Origin: Ailanthus altissimus
Taxonomy: Eukaryota > Streptophyta > Magnoliopsida > Sapindales > Simaroubaceae
NCBI GenBank assembly: GCA_946807835.1
Contig: OX327696.1
Location: 2,244,501 to 2,308,500 of the forward strand
Length of the DNA stretch: 64,000 nt
Direction: 5' to 3'
The notes under the pieces were generated by a model. That model saw nothing but the letters and a program-made list of their open reading frames with translations. It was not told the DNA's origin and did not search any database. This document shows positions 10,641 through 20,574 of this stretch, piece after piece (the stretch's first letter is position 1; every line of letters starts with the position of its first letter). The position numbers were made by a program, and so were the translations under genes.

Positions 10641-11215
10641 ACATGTATTATAAGTAATATAAGATTTATAGTTTAAATATCGATTCCACAAGGATTATGC
10701 GATCTAATTCTATAAATCAAGTACTAAAATTATACCTATTTAACTTTTATTCAAAAAATCACAACATAAAATTCAATTAACTAATCCAACTCTATCAATT
10801 AAACTAAATAAAAGCAAATGATAGAATTCGCAAATAAAGATACTCTAGGATTTTGACTTGTCCGCTAGTATTTTATTGAATTTATTAACCTCTTAGTTAA
10901 TCTCTTAATACTAATTATTGGCTTAGACATTAATCTGATAACAAACCTCTGTCGATAGTCGAGTGACTATATTACGCATACTAACAATCACCTATATGTC
11001 TATGGTAATCAAATTAGAATGTAATTTATTAAAATTAAGTCTAAAATATACCATACACACACCTAGGCATATGTCTATTATAGATGAAACTTATAGTTGT
11101 TACCTTATGATCATGCATTAAACTATTATAGGCTAAACAATAATCTAAATAACAAATGAATAAAGAGTTAAACTAATAAATAATGATAATCTGGGGTATA
11201 GACTCATGCCATAAT
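10641..11215 (-). mobile_element. remaining part of Athila-like LTR (U3/U5)
   Basis: On minus, 10760-10650 reads TAGAATTAGATCGCATAATC, CTTGTGGAATCGATATTTAA and TATTACTTATAATAC, which fits the U5 segment of Athila/Tat LTRs (fixed phrase about a 'TGTGG ATTCGA' box and a TATTACTT box before the PBS). 10860-11140 holds further LTR-like sequence. The nested LTR lies between this part and the PBS. Confidence 0.4.
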
Positions 11216-12540
11216 ATTTTAAAAGTAGAAGAAGAAGGGTAAGCAAAAGTAAAGGCACAACCAGAAACAAACACATAAGCAAAAGTAGAGGCACAATTAA
11301 AGGCAAAATCAAAAGCAACAACACAAGCAGAAGTAAAGGTATAAGAAGAAATAAAGGCACAAATAGAGACTGAAGCATAAGCCGAATCAAAGGCACAAGC
11401 AAAAGACACAAAAACACATAAATCATAGGTACAAGGAGAAACAAAAATGCAACAGTAGCATCGACACAAGCAGAAGCAGAGGCATAAGTAACAATAAAGG
11501 TACAAGTAAAAGTAGAGGCCCGAACAGAGGTAAAAGTAATGACATGAACAAAATTATAGGCATAAATCAGAAATAGAGGCACAAGCATAAATAGAAGCAG
11601 AGGTGCAAGTAGAAGAAAAGGCATAAGTAGAAGACACAAAAGTGTAGAAATCATAAGCACAACAAGAAACAAAGGCACAAACAGAAGTATAAGCATAAGT
11701 AGAAGCAAAGGCATAAGTAGAAACAGAGGCCCAAACAAAGGTGGAACTAGATGCTATGACACAAGCAGAAGATGTGGCACAAGCAGAAGCTGAGGCAAAA
11801 ACAAAAGCCTGGGTAAAAGCAAAAATAGAGGCAGAGGCACAAGCAAATGCATGGGCATAAGCAAAAGTAATTAAAGGCACAAGTAAATGCATAAGTAGAA
11901 GTAAAAGAACAAGCACAAATAAAAGAATAGGCACAAGTAGAAACAAAGACATAAATAAAAGTAAAGGCATTAGTAGAAATAAAGGTGCTCAGAAGTAGAG
12001 ACATAAGCAAAGGCATGAGGTGGAAGCATAAGCAAAAGAAAAGGCACAAGCTGAGGCAGAAACAGAAGAAGAAGCACAAGTAAAAGACAAAAAAGTGTAG
12101 AAATCATAAGCACATCAAGAAATAAAGGCACAAACAGAAGCATAAGCATAAGTAAAAGCAAAGGCATAAGCTAAAACAGAGGCCGAAGCAGAGATGGAAC
12201 TAGAAGCTATGACACAAGCAGAAGAAGTGGCACAAGCAGAAGCTGAGGCACAAACAAAAGCCTGGGCAGAAGCAAAAGCAGAGGCACAAACAAATGCATA
12301 GGCATAAGCAAAAGTAATCAAAGGCACAAGTAAAAGCATAAGTAAAAGTAAAAGACCAAGCATAAATAAAAGAATAGGCACAAGTAAAAACAAAGGCATA
12401 AATAGAAGTAGAGGCATTAGCAGAAATAGAGGTGCTTAGAAGTAGAGACATAAACAGAGGTATGAGGCAAAAGCACAAGTTGAGGCATAAACAGAATTAG
12501 AGTTAGAGGCGAAGCATAAATAAAAGCAAAAACAATATTT
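11216..12540. repeat. hexanucleotide-based higher-order tandem repeat
   Basis: About 1.3 kb built from variants of AAGCAG, AGGCAC, AAGTAG and AGGCAT on plus. A second level is visible: the block starting GTGTAGAAATCATAAGCAC at 11642 recurs at 12095, offset 453 bp, and a looser copy (AAATCATAGGTAC, about 11419) lies 228 bp earlier. Offsets are multiples of 3, and 447 and 453 (measured at two places) differ by exactly one hexamer. On plus one frame gives alternating Ala-X peptides (AQAEAEA), with CAA to TAA stops; on minus the frames give Leu/Ala/Phe-rich peptides. I see no start, splice or domain context, so treat as a satellite-like array and not a gene. Confidence 0.85.
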
Positions 12541-13189
12541 AAAGAAGAAATATAAACAAGAAAAATAGCAGTAGAAGCTTATCAAGTTTTATAATTAAAC
12601 ACATGCCACTCTTAATTAACATTAACATTAATCATCATTCAATTGGTCAATGATGGTACTTGTAAGAAACAACTCTAAATCTAACTAATCATGGCTGCTA
12701 CTTTGAATAGCTGTGTCTGTATTAGCCAATAATCATTCTGCTTGAAGTTTCAACTTCTTTTCAATCAAAATATTACTATTATACCAGATTTCTTTTAGTA
12801 TTTTTACTATTTATAACTTTTGTTTTGTTTATACCAGACTACTTAAACTAAAGTTGTAATTAATTTGAAGTTAAAATTATGTATCAACCATCCAATAAAT
12901 TGGAACCTAAAAGCAAAAGTGAAAAAAACATAAAGATGTTTCTAAATCAATAGCCTTTTTACCCAGTTTTCGAAAATAGGTTATTGAATATGTCATCAAC
13001 CAACCTATGAATAATAATTATAAAATTCTATTTGAGTAAGGTACCAAGCATTTGTTGCTAGCAATTTTTCTTTTTCAAACTATCTAGAAAATATAATAGT
13101 CCTGAAAGATAAAATACTATCTTTGTAAACTTAGGAGCAAAGGTTTGCAACAAGTTAAATGACCTAAACAAATAAGTATCAAGAAAACC
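12541..13189. other. unassigned AT-rich region
   Basis: No confident gene. Lies between the hexamer array and the pantothenate-synthetase-like fragment. Part may be intron or flank of that captured fragment, since its minus strand is T-rich with intron-like composition. Confidence 0.3.
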
Positions 13190-13330
13190 TTTTGTTATTC
13201 TTAAAATGAGAAGCACACATTACACAAATTTGCCAGGCCATCACTCTCTTTCACTATTTCAGAACCTATGACTTCTATGGAAAAATTAAGATCTTTAACC
13301 TCCCGTCTATTACTAGCAATGGTAATAAAA
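13190..13330 (-). pseudogene. pantothenate synthetase exon fragment
   Basis: The minus strand from about 13285 reads REVKDLNFSIEVIGSEIV and KESDGLA, matching the conserved 'MVRDLDFxIEVxGSxIxREDGLAMSSRN' block of pantothenate synthetase (PanC), the enzyme joining pantoate and beta-alanine to make vitamin B5. After DGLA the Ser-Ser-Arg-Asn motif is altered (NLCNV) and stops follow, with QKVFLILICL resembling the next helix (QKALSIS-SL). Only this piece is present, flanked by T-rich intron-like sequence, so it is a captured or duplicated gene fragment. Identification rests on about 25 residues. Confidence 0.6.
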
Positions 13331-13589
13331 CAGTCCTCTAGATTGAATTATAATCAAGCAAAGAGTGATATATAGAAAAAAAATAATCACCACAAAAATA
13401 AATACAAGAACACTTGAATCACGCCAAAAAGATCAATAACACATGCAAAGAAGACCTCCAACTCAAGAATCAAAATAACAAAAGCTAAAATAGAAGAAAA
13501 AGAATGGAAAAAAATAAAAACACACAATCTAAGTAGTCACATAGCTGAAACAGTGTAGTCGAAGCAAAATTACACCAATATTATTAAAA
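13331..13589. other. flank of the captured fragment
   Basis: AT-rich, intron-like on minus (T-rich). No feature recognised. Confidence 0.25.
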
Positions 13590-14045
13590 AAAAGGTTTTA
13601 GTAATAGAAATATATCGCTATCAAAATTTTAAAATAAAATCTATCATGAATTTTATGCTATCAACCATTCGTGATAGATTCTATCACAAAAAAATAAAAA
13701 TAAAAAATTATATTTTCTATTATAAATTTGCGATACATTCCATCACAAATCAATAATAAAATATATTGCAAAATAAATAGTATATGGTAGTGATATATAT
13801 GTTTTTAAATTATTTAATAAAAATTTATTAACTCTGACGTCTTTCATTTTAAAATAATTTTTCTATAATAAAATTGGTAATAGAATGTAAATAACATATG
13901 TACTGAAAGATATAATTTCAGATTATTTATTAAAATTTTATTAAATTTGACATGAAAATTCAAAACAACGTCGTTTGATTTAAAATAAATTTTTTATTAC
14001 AAATTAGTGATAGAATAACAAATTTTTATTTTTATTTTAAATGTT
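13590..14045. repeat. short inverted motifs resembling transposon subterminal repeats
   Basis: Repeated GTGATAGATTCTATCAC-like palindromes and variants (CGATACATTCCATCACAAA, ATCGCTATC) over about 200 bp, then an AAAACAACGTCGTTTGAT motif near 13960. Clusters of short inverted motifs are usual at the ends of CACTA and Mutator-like DNA transposons. No transposase is visible, so the class is not assignable. Confidence 0.4.
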
Positions 14046-14049
14046 AAAA

Positions 14050-14700
14050 ATTGCCCGAATTGAAATTAAAATTTAATTATATTAAATATTATAATTTCAA
14101 TTTTAATTATGTTAAATTTTATAATTTTCATTCTAATTTTAATTTTAATTATGTTAAAAGTGATAATTTCAAATCCAATTTTAATTTTAATTACATTAAA
14201 TGGTATAATTTTAAATCTAAATTCGATTTCAATTACGTTATATGTTATAATTTCAAATCCAATTCAATTTTAATTACATTAAATATTATAATTTCGAATT
14301 TAATTTAAATTACGTTAAATTTTATAATTCTAATTTCAATACGAATTTTAATTACTTTAAAAACTATAATTTCAAATCCAATTTTAATTTCAATTAAGTT
14401 AAATGTTATAATTTCGAATCTAATTTCGATTTCAATTACATTAAATGTTATAATTTCGAATCTAATTAATTTTAATTACATTAAATATTATAATTTTGAA
14501 TTTAATTTTAATTTTATTTATGTTAAATTCTCTAATTCTAAATTTAATTTAATTTCAATTATGTTAAATACTATAATTCTAATTTAATTTCAATTACGTT
14601 AAAAGTTATAATTCCAAATTCAGTTTCATTTGTAATTACGTTACATGCTATAACTTCAATTAGTTAAATATTATAATTTTAATTTCAATAATAATTTTAT
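14050..14700 (+). repeat. AT-rich tandem array, copy A
   Basis: About 18-20 units of roughly 30-36 bp with the core AATTACGTTAAATGTTATAAT and TTCAAATCCAATTTTAATTT. The same unit occurs in reverse orientation at 52020-52577 and 61204-62220. Units differ by point changes and by loss or gain of 6-bp ATTTTA pieces. An Asn/Phe/Lys-rich open frame through it is a by-product. Followed by a non-tandem segment shared with the other copies. Confidence 0.9.
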
Positions 14701-15309
14701 AATACTTTTATTTTTTATTTAAAAATGTTAATTATTGAAAATAATTTAAATTTATTAAAAAAATTAAAAAAAGACTAATAAGAATAGAAAGAAGACCTTG
14801 AAGTGCAAATTAATTATTCATAATTGCATTTGGTGGTGGACACTAAAATTTGAATACTAGACAAAATTAAAATTGAATTTTTTGTAATTGGAATAGTTAT
14901 TGTATTTTAAATTAAGTAAATTAAAATTGAAATTATAGTTCATATTAAATTAAAAATTAAAATTAATCATAAATTTCATTGGATTAGATTTGATAATAAT
15001 AATAACAACAAAAATAATGTTCAATTAGATCTATATTTGTAATTGGAAGGATAATTGAAAGTGAATTATAATTAAAATTTAAATTACAGTTATAATCGTA
15101 ATTGATAAAATTGTAATTAAAATGTTATTATAAAAAAGGAAAAAAATTAATTTAGAAAAATAAAGAAGACTTGAAGTACAAATTAATTATTAAAAATATT
15201 TTTAAAAGTAAATTATTAAAGAAAAAACGTAAAGAAATCACAATTTTGAAAAAGAAATTAACTAAGAAAGAAAAGGCCCCAAAATAATTTTTTTTTAAAA
15301 AAACTTCCC
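14701..15309. repeat. AT-rich flank shared between tandem-array copies
   Basis: GAAAGAAGACCTTGAAGTGCA at 14788 and AAGAAGACTTGAAGTACAAA at 15164 are two copies of a segment that occurs in reverse complement at 51975-52005 and 62430-62460 (TACTTCAAGGTCTTCTTTCT). Ends near AAAACGCTGCGTTTTTGG (15313). This is the inner edge of the repeat, next to gene-derived DNA. Confidence 0.6.
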
Positions 15310-15640
15310 CAAAACGCTGCGTTTTTGGGACATAAAAAGGGCAAAACAGAATCTTGATTTCATTTACTGTCTCTCTGCTCTCTCGTGTCTCTCTCTCTCT
15401 CTCTCAGTCTCCCTCAAACCCTACAAAGCAAAAACAAATTCTCCACCACGTGACTGCTCGTAGTCGCCGGATTGTTCATCGTCGCCGAATTGCTCTCCGC
15501 CGTCTCTCTCACACGCCGTCTGTGCGCCGTTGAAACCACGCCGCTGCGCCCATTCTCTTGTGTACACAATTTCGCCAATTTTGGGTTGGTCTGTGACTCT
15601 TTTCTCTCATGCCTTACTATCATCTCTTATTGCCAGATTA
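15310..15640 (+). promoter_or_regulatory. captured promoter and 5' leader of a cellular gene
   Basis: A palindromic AAACGCTGCGTTTTTGG element, a TATA-like CATAAAAAGG at 15330-15339, then a CT-repeat leader (CTCTCTCTCTCTCTCTCAG, 15385-15405) and a clearly higher-GC stretch (GTAGTCGCCGGATTGTTCATC and on). This is what the transcript start and first exon of a housekeeping gene look like in dicots. The reading frames through it (about 69-90 codons on both strands) have no recognised domain. The gene of origin is unknown; it may be the 5' end of one of the fragments that follow or of another gene. Confidence 0.4.
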
Positions 15641-15992
15641 TGTGCATTAATCTCTATTTTTCTACGATCCATTCTCTATTTTGGACGATGGGCTTTCAAT
15701 TTTCAAATTTGGGCTATGGAGTCCTTATATGTTGACACTTTTGATTTTGGAACGTGGGTTTTGCTGAATATTGGATTATTGAACGGGATCGTGGTTTTAT
15801 AAATTCGTTTATTTTTTTTTGTTTAATAATTGAAATATTGATTTAGATTCACCTTCCTTTCGTTTCATCATCATACATGTTATATACTTGTGCAGCAATG
15901 CATTCATGATATGGGGGTTTTGGAGGCTTTATTCAATTATGTGAGTTTTGGTCTGCATTCCATTGGTAATTTGGTGGAATATCATGTTTTAG

Positions 15993-16191
15993 GTGTCACA
16001 TAATGATTGTTCTGGTGCAAGCATCTCCTACAAAGAAGTCTATGCCTGTGAAGCCTATGATCAACTTTTGCACGGCAGTTGTTGAGGCTTTGGGTTCTGT
16101 TACGACTATTGACAGTGATGATGTTAAGAGAATCCTTCCCTTTGTAATTTCTGGACTTCAGCCTGGTACAAAAGGAGGTTTAGATCACAAG
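15993..16191 (+). pseudogene. UTP10/HEATR1 exon fragment
   Basis: Exon-like block with an AG acceptor before it (TTTTAG, about 15987-15992) and a GTGAGG donor after 16191. The frame from 16003 reads VLVQASPTKKSMPVKPMINF, CTAVVEALGSV, then VKRILPFVISGLQPGTKGGL and DHK. This matches my memory of plant UTP10 (HEATR1; BP28), a HEAT-repeat protein of the small-subunit processome that promotes pre-18S rRNA processing in the nucleolus. The open frame runs on into the intron. No neighbouring UTP10 exon is recognised: the protein has over 2000 residues, so this is one exon in isolation. The residues are strikingly well preserved, suggesting a recent capture or past constraint. Confidence 0.65.
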
Positions 16192-17560
16192 GTGAGGTTT
16201 AAAACATTTGTGACAGAGATTTGGATTCACATACTGATATCAACTGTTTTTGGCATAATGCTTTATGAAAGGTTATCTCACATATGGATTATAAATGGAC
16301 ATAACAAGGTAAAATATTTAAATGGCATATGGAATGTGAACCACATTTGATGCTTACTTGTTTTTGTGCTCTATAACTTATTTTAACTTTGACGGCTTAA
16401 TGCTGCATTTTTGCAGCTTGAGCGATCATGCTCATATTATCTAGTAACTCATAGTAATAACATCTTTGGTCGAGTTGAAAACCACTAAATACTCGAATTG
16501 AGATATTATTACAATATGATTCATTCCTTATTAAAATGCATAAAAAGGTTTATTAGGTTGACTTGGTTGATTAATGGTGGTAATATTTAATATGAAGTGT
16601 CTTGATGCTCCTACAAGGCCCTCGACTCCCTATATAGTGAGTATGGTGGTGTAAGAATGAATATGTTTCATGATGATACTGCAGAATTCTATCTCTTGAA
16701 TAATCGAGTCAGTAAATCATATTAAGAATGATAGGAATTATTTGTAAATGCTGAATTTTTTTCCACCTTTGTTTTCGGTAAGACATAATATTTCTTTATT
16801 TATAAATAATATGGTGGTTGAACTTTATACTTTATGTTAATAGATAATATTTCCTTCAAATGATTTCTTTTTGTATTTGAGGATTAACCCTTTCTTTTTG
16901 AGATTAGTTTGTGCAATAATAATAATAATTAACACAAATCTGCTCCTGTGTGTTCTTGTTCTTTTTCTATTCTTTGGGAAATTAGAGAATTATGAATTTA
17001 TTTTAGTCTAGTAAATTTCTTTTAGAGAAGTGCTTTTTATTATGCAATTTTCTAGGTTTTGTGGTATTTGGCTTTTTCGCCTGTTTTGTTTTTTCCAATT
17101 TTTTTATCTTTTCACCATTTTGTTCTGTTTACAGCACATCCCATTTTGAGTTTGTAGGGCATGGAACAGTTACAATTTAGAATTTGGGTTGCCTTTGGTA
17201 GGGTTCATTTTGATTGCATATTTGATTATTTGCTTTTGTATCTTGTATGTGAACATTTCAATTTACTGGGGTTGCAACCGAGGCCTTTATTATTTTCAAA
17301 TTCAAGCTTGCAATGGACTTGAAGTTGATGTGTTACTATGAATTTTGTGAAATTACATTAAAGAGTGCAACAAGAATGTTCCAGTGGTGCTTATAAGCAT
17401 GCACAGTTGCAGCCTTGATGCTAAAATCAAGATGAATTTGGGTTAGTTCAGTTCTCTTACACTTTCCTAGTACTAATAAGTTCCCCCACTTAATGTCTAA
17501 ACCTTCCAGTTGTGGGATTAATTTGCTGAATACTCTTTAATTGGTGTTGCTGTTGATAGA
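16192..17560. other. intron-like non-coding DNA inside the gene-fragment mosaic
   Basis: T-rich, intron-like plus strand with GC content above that of the flanking repeats. 17340-17440 may contain exon-like sequence but no protein family was recognised. No transposon sequence visible. Confidence 0.35.
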
Positions 17561-17816
17561 GGCTCAAGTTGTTGAAAAGCAAGCTGAAGTTAAGAAGAAA
17601 CCAGTTGAAAGGTAAATGAAGATGTTACTTTATCTCCTTCCCTTTGTTTACTATCTTACATGCAAACTTATTTGTGCGGCCTTAAGTATTAGATATTGTG
17701 ATTTGATGTGTTAAAATTTTATTTATTTGTATAGGAAGAATCCACCAACATCAACAGAGCCAAAAGCCAAAGGCAGTGATTCAAACAAGCCAAAGCATCC
17801 TTCGTTTCGCTTATAG
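17561..17816 (+). pseudogene. two exon-like blocks of unknown gene, lysine-rich C-terminus
   Basis: Block 1 (17561-17612) follows an AG acceptor and ends at GTAAATG; block 2 (about 17735-17815) follows TATAG and ends in TAG. Spliced in silico they read EAQVVEKQAEVKKKPVER, then KNPPTSTEPKAKGSDSNKP and KHPSFRL, stop. This is a charged, likely disordered C-terminus. I do not recognise the gene. It sits about 40 bp upstream of the zinc-finger start codon. Confidence 0.4.
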
Positions 17817-17855
17817 AGCTTGCTTCGCTTCAACTTTTGTACCCTAAGACAAGAG

Positions 17856-18132
17856 ATGGTGTGGGTTCAGTGCCAAGATTGTGGCGAGAACCTTAAGAAG
17901 CCGAAGCTTCTCAATCACTTAAGAATTTGCTCTGCCTCTAAGGTACCACTCTTGTTCTCCTTTCAAAATCTACCTTTGTTTAGTCACTGAAGAATAAATT
18001 CAAATTGTAATAATAAATCCATTATATTTTGAAGTTTTCATTTTGGCAATTGCTCAGCTATCATGCATCGATTGTGGAGAAATGTTCGGGCAGCAAAGTG
18101 TTCAGGGCCACACACAATACATTACTGAAGCT
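17856..18132 (+). pseudogene. LYAR-type C2HC zinc-finger protein, first two exons only
   Basis: ATG at 17856 opens exon 1 (to 17942) reading [18 protein letters not shown] and [11 protein letters not shown], with donor GTACC. Exon 2 starts after TGCTCAG at 18058 and reads LSCIDCGEMFGQQSVQGHTQ, then YITEA, with donor GTGCG at 18133. This is the twin zf-LYAR domain of a conserved plant nucleolar/DNA-binding protein. In the second finger the last zinc ligand, normally Cys after HTQ, is Tyr (HTQYI). No later exons are found before unrelated ARF sequence at 18415. Exon-intron structure is kept, so the copy came from genomic DNA and not from mRNA. A rescue function for the N-terminal peptide cannot be excluded but is unlikely. 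Confidence 0.72.
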
Positions 18133-18414
18133 GTGCGTTTTCCCATTTCTTATATTTTGTGCTTCTCTATCACTTTATCAAATTCAAGTTGATTTTGTGT
18201 GGGCTTTACTTTTGCTTTCTTAATTATTGAGCTGCAGAAGACTGCTACCCTCCCTTGGTAATTATTGAGCGTTCAGCTCGAGAATGTTCTTAGCTTTACA
18301 ACACAGTTCAACGTGAACCCTGTATAATTAGTACATTTATCAGATATCAATACTACTTTGAAGTTGCTCCTCTTTTGTGATTTGAGTCCAAGACTAAGTT
18401 GATTGTTATTGCAG

Positions 18415-18920
18415 GATTATAGTCAACGGAGGCCTTCACAGGAGCTTGTAGCAAAGGATCTCCATGGCCTGGAGTGGAGATTCCGACACATTTAAAGGGC
18501 AAGCCAAAAGAACTAGACCTGTTGCACCTTTGTTGACTTGTTTGTTCCCATATTGATATTTTAAGCTACTACTTTTCTCATTGGTTTGTGCAGGGCAACC
18601 GCAGAGGCACTTGCTGACTACTGGATGGAGTGCATTTGTTAATAAGAAGAAACTTGTTTCTGGAGATGTCGTGCTCTTCCTTGGATATAAAGACCTTATA
18701 CTGTTTGAGAATGTTAAATCTTCATTGTTATTCTAATATGATAAACTTTGGGAGGGGTGAAGATGGTGAACTGAGACTTGGAATCCGAAAATCAGGTCAA
18801 GTAAAAAGTGGTGCCACTTTTCTGTCTTTCTGCAACCCACAGTTGAGTCCCAACTCTGTCACGGAAGTGGTTGATGCTATAGCTATGAAACGTGCTTTCA
18901 GCATTTACTACAATCCGAGG
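18415..18920 (+). pseudogene. auxin response factor (ARF3/ARF4-type) B3-domain fragment
   Basis: Three blocks with intron-like spacers. (1) 18415-18498 after TTGCAG reads [20 protein letters not shown] and WRFRHI, then a stop where Tyr is expected. (2) 18594-18683 after TGTGCAG reads [20 protein letters not shown] and [11 protein letters not shown]. (3) 18755-18920 reads GEDGELRLGIRKSGQVKSGA, then TEVVDAIAMKRAFSIYYNPR. Together this is the B3 DNA-binding domain and the start of the following dimerisation/ARF region of an ARF. The segment between blocks 2 and 3 looks like the usual ARF intron with its donor changed from GT to GA. N- and C-terminal parts (Phox/Bem1 domain) are absent. Pseudogene by the premature stop and truncation. 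Confidence 0.8.
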
Positions 18921-20570
18921 TACATTTCTGCTTCCTTCAATTAGTTATACAAATTTGACAGTATCATATTCTGGATGTTCATTTGTGGGGCCGTTGTATT
19001 TCATTTGTAGAGAGTCATTGGGTGCTTTCATTTGGACAAAACCGTACCTTTGGGGCTGAGTAGCAGATTGTAGTTGCTTTGTCTTCGTTTGTAGAGGATG
19101 CTATTATTTTTTACCATGTTAACTTGGATTGAATATAACCCAAACTATTAGCTAGGTATGTGTTTGGTCCATCAATCTGAGCTACTGTTACTCATTGTAA
19201 TTGCTTTGTCTTCATTTGATGTTGACAAGAGTTAGGTCATCCTGACTGAACCTAAGCTTTTATTGGTGATGGGAGAGAACACTACATGTATATACCAATA
19301 TAATTGGCTTCAAAATAATGCATTTGGCCACAGAATGACTTGCCTTATGCACTCTGCATGTTGAATGGTTCCGCTTTTCATGTTTATTTTATCTAAACTA
19401 AATATGTTTAAGTGTCACCACCATTTGTGAAATTTTTAATTAAGGGTACACGTCGATTAAAAAATGAACTAGTTCGGCATTATTTTTATATCTATGTGAA
19501 CTTCATAAATTGCTTTTTCGTTTCATAGTATTGAATTTTCTTTCTTTCACTAAATGATTTTTTTCTTTTAGTGTTTTTGAATTTAAAATTGAAACAATTA
19601 TATTTATCATAATATAAATTTTGCAACAATGATTTATTACAATGATAACAGTAAATATATTAGTATATGAAGGGGGTTCTTGGAGAAGATGTCAACATAA
19701 TTGTTTTTTTTTTTTAATTGTAGTTGAACAAAGGGTTCCTGTTATTTCCTTGATGTTCTATTGTTCCTGCTTCTATTCTTAATTTTTATTGTTGTACTGC
19801 TGCTATTTTTTGGTTCTGTACCAATTTGTTCCCACTAGCTGTATCATTTGTTGGTGGTTTTTATAATCTTATTGTTGTTGCAAGTCACTGTTGCTGCATT
19901 CAGATTCTATTCACACAACATTTCTTTCAAGAGACACCAGAGAAAAGGCTCATGAGAGGAATTTTTTTTCCGTTTTCTTATGTCAACTCAACCTATTTCT
20001 ATTTGTTTCCTTACAAAATGGACGTCTAAGATTTAGCCATTACACCTTTAACACTACAATTACAAAATAAAGAAGTTTACATATTCTATACTGTTAACCT
20101 AGAAATATCTACACAAATATCTTAGATACTATTTAGACAAATATTTAGATATTAAGTTATTCATGGGTCTTCTAGAGGATTTCTTTGCAAGTCTGGATCT
20201 TATTTAGCCAATAAGGCATTTTAAGATTTTAGAGCTTTGACTTGAATTTCGGTTATCAATTCTATTTCTTACAAACCAGTCTTTTGTCAGAACTTTGCAG
20301 CGATCGTTTTAGCCAACCAAAGAGAAAACGGAGAAGAGAGTAATATACAAGAATTGATATAATGGTTCTATGATTGAGAGTGCCAAATTAGATTTCATAT
20401 ATTGACAGTTATGTACATGGAAGCAATCCACTTACATCTGGAGGAGGAAGGAGAAATTATTGATTAAGTTTTTTCACTTTGATTTAAAAAATAAAAGATA
20501 CTTAGGTTTATAAATAGGAAGCACTAATACAAAACTTGTTTGGCATCTGGAGGCTTGAAAGAAAAAGTAG
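18921..20570. other. no recognised gene; AT-rich
   Basis: The first 150 bp look like intron or downstream sequence of the ARF fragment. 19560-20560 is AT-rich with no conserved domain in any frame; an open frame at 19826-20029 has no similarity I know. Confidence 0.35.
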
Positions 20571-20574
20571 AGGG

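Noticed and set aside
11145..12478. Several 65-197 codon Leu/Ala/Phe/Cys-rich open frames on minus that look like membrane proteins
   Set aside because: They are by-products of the hexamer array: all three frames stay open over the same bases and the peptides only mirror the repeat.
11216..12540. CRISPR-like array
   Set aside because: No constant repeat with unique spacers; the unit is a drifting hexamer, and the DNA is plant nuclear.
14051..14308. Asn/Tyr/Phe-rich 85-codon frame
   Set aside because: Tandem-array by-product; the homologous arrays at 61.4-61.9 kb give similar peptides on minus.
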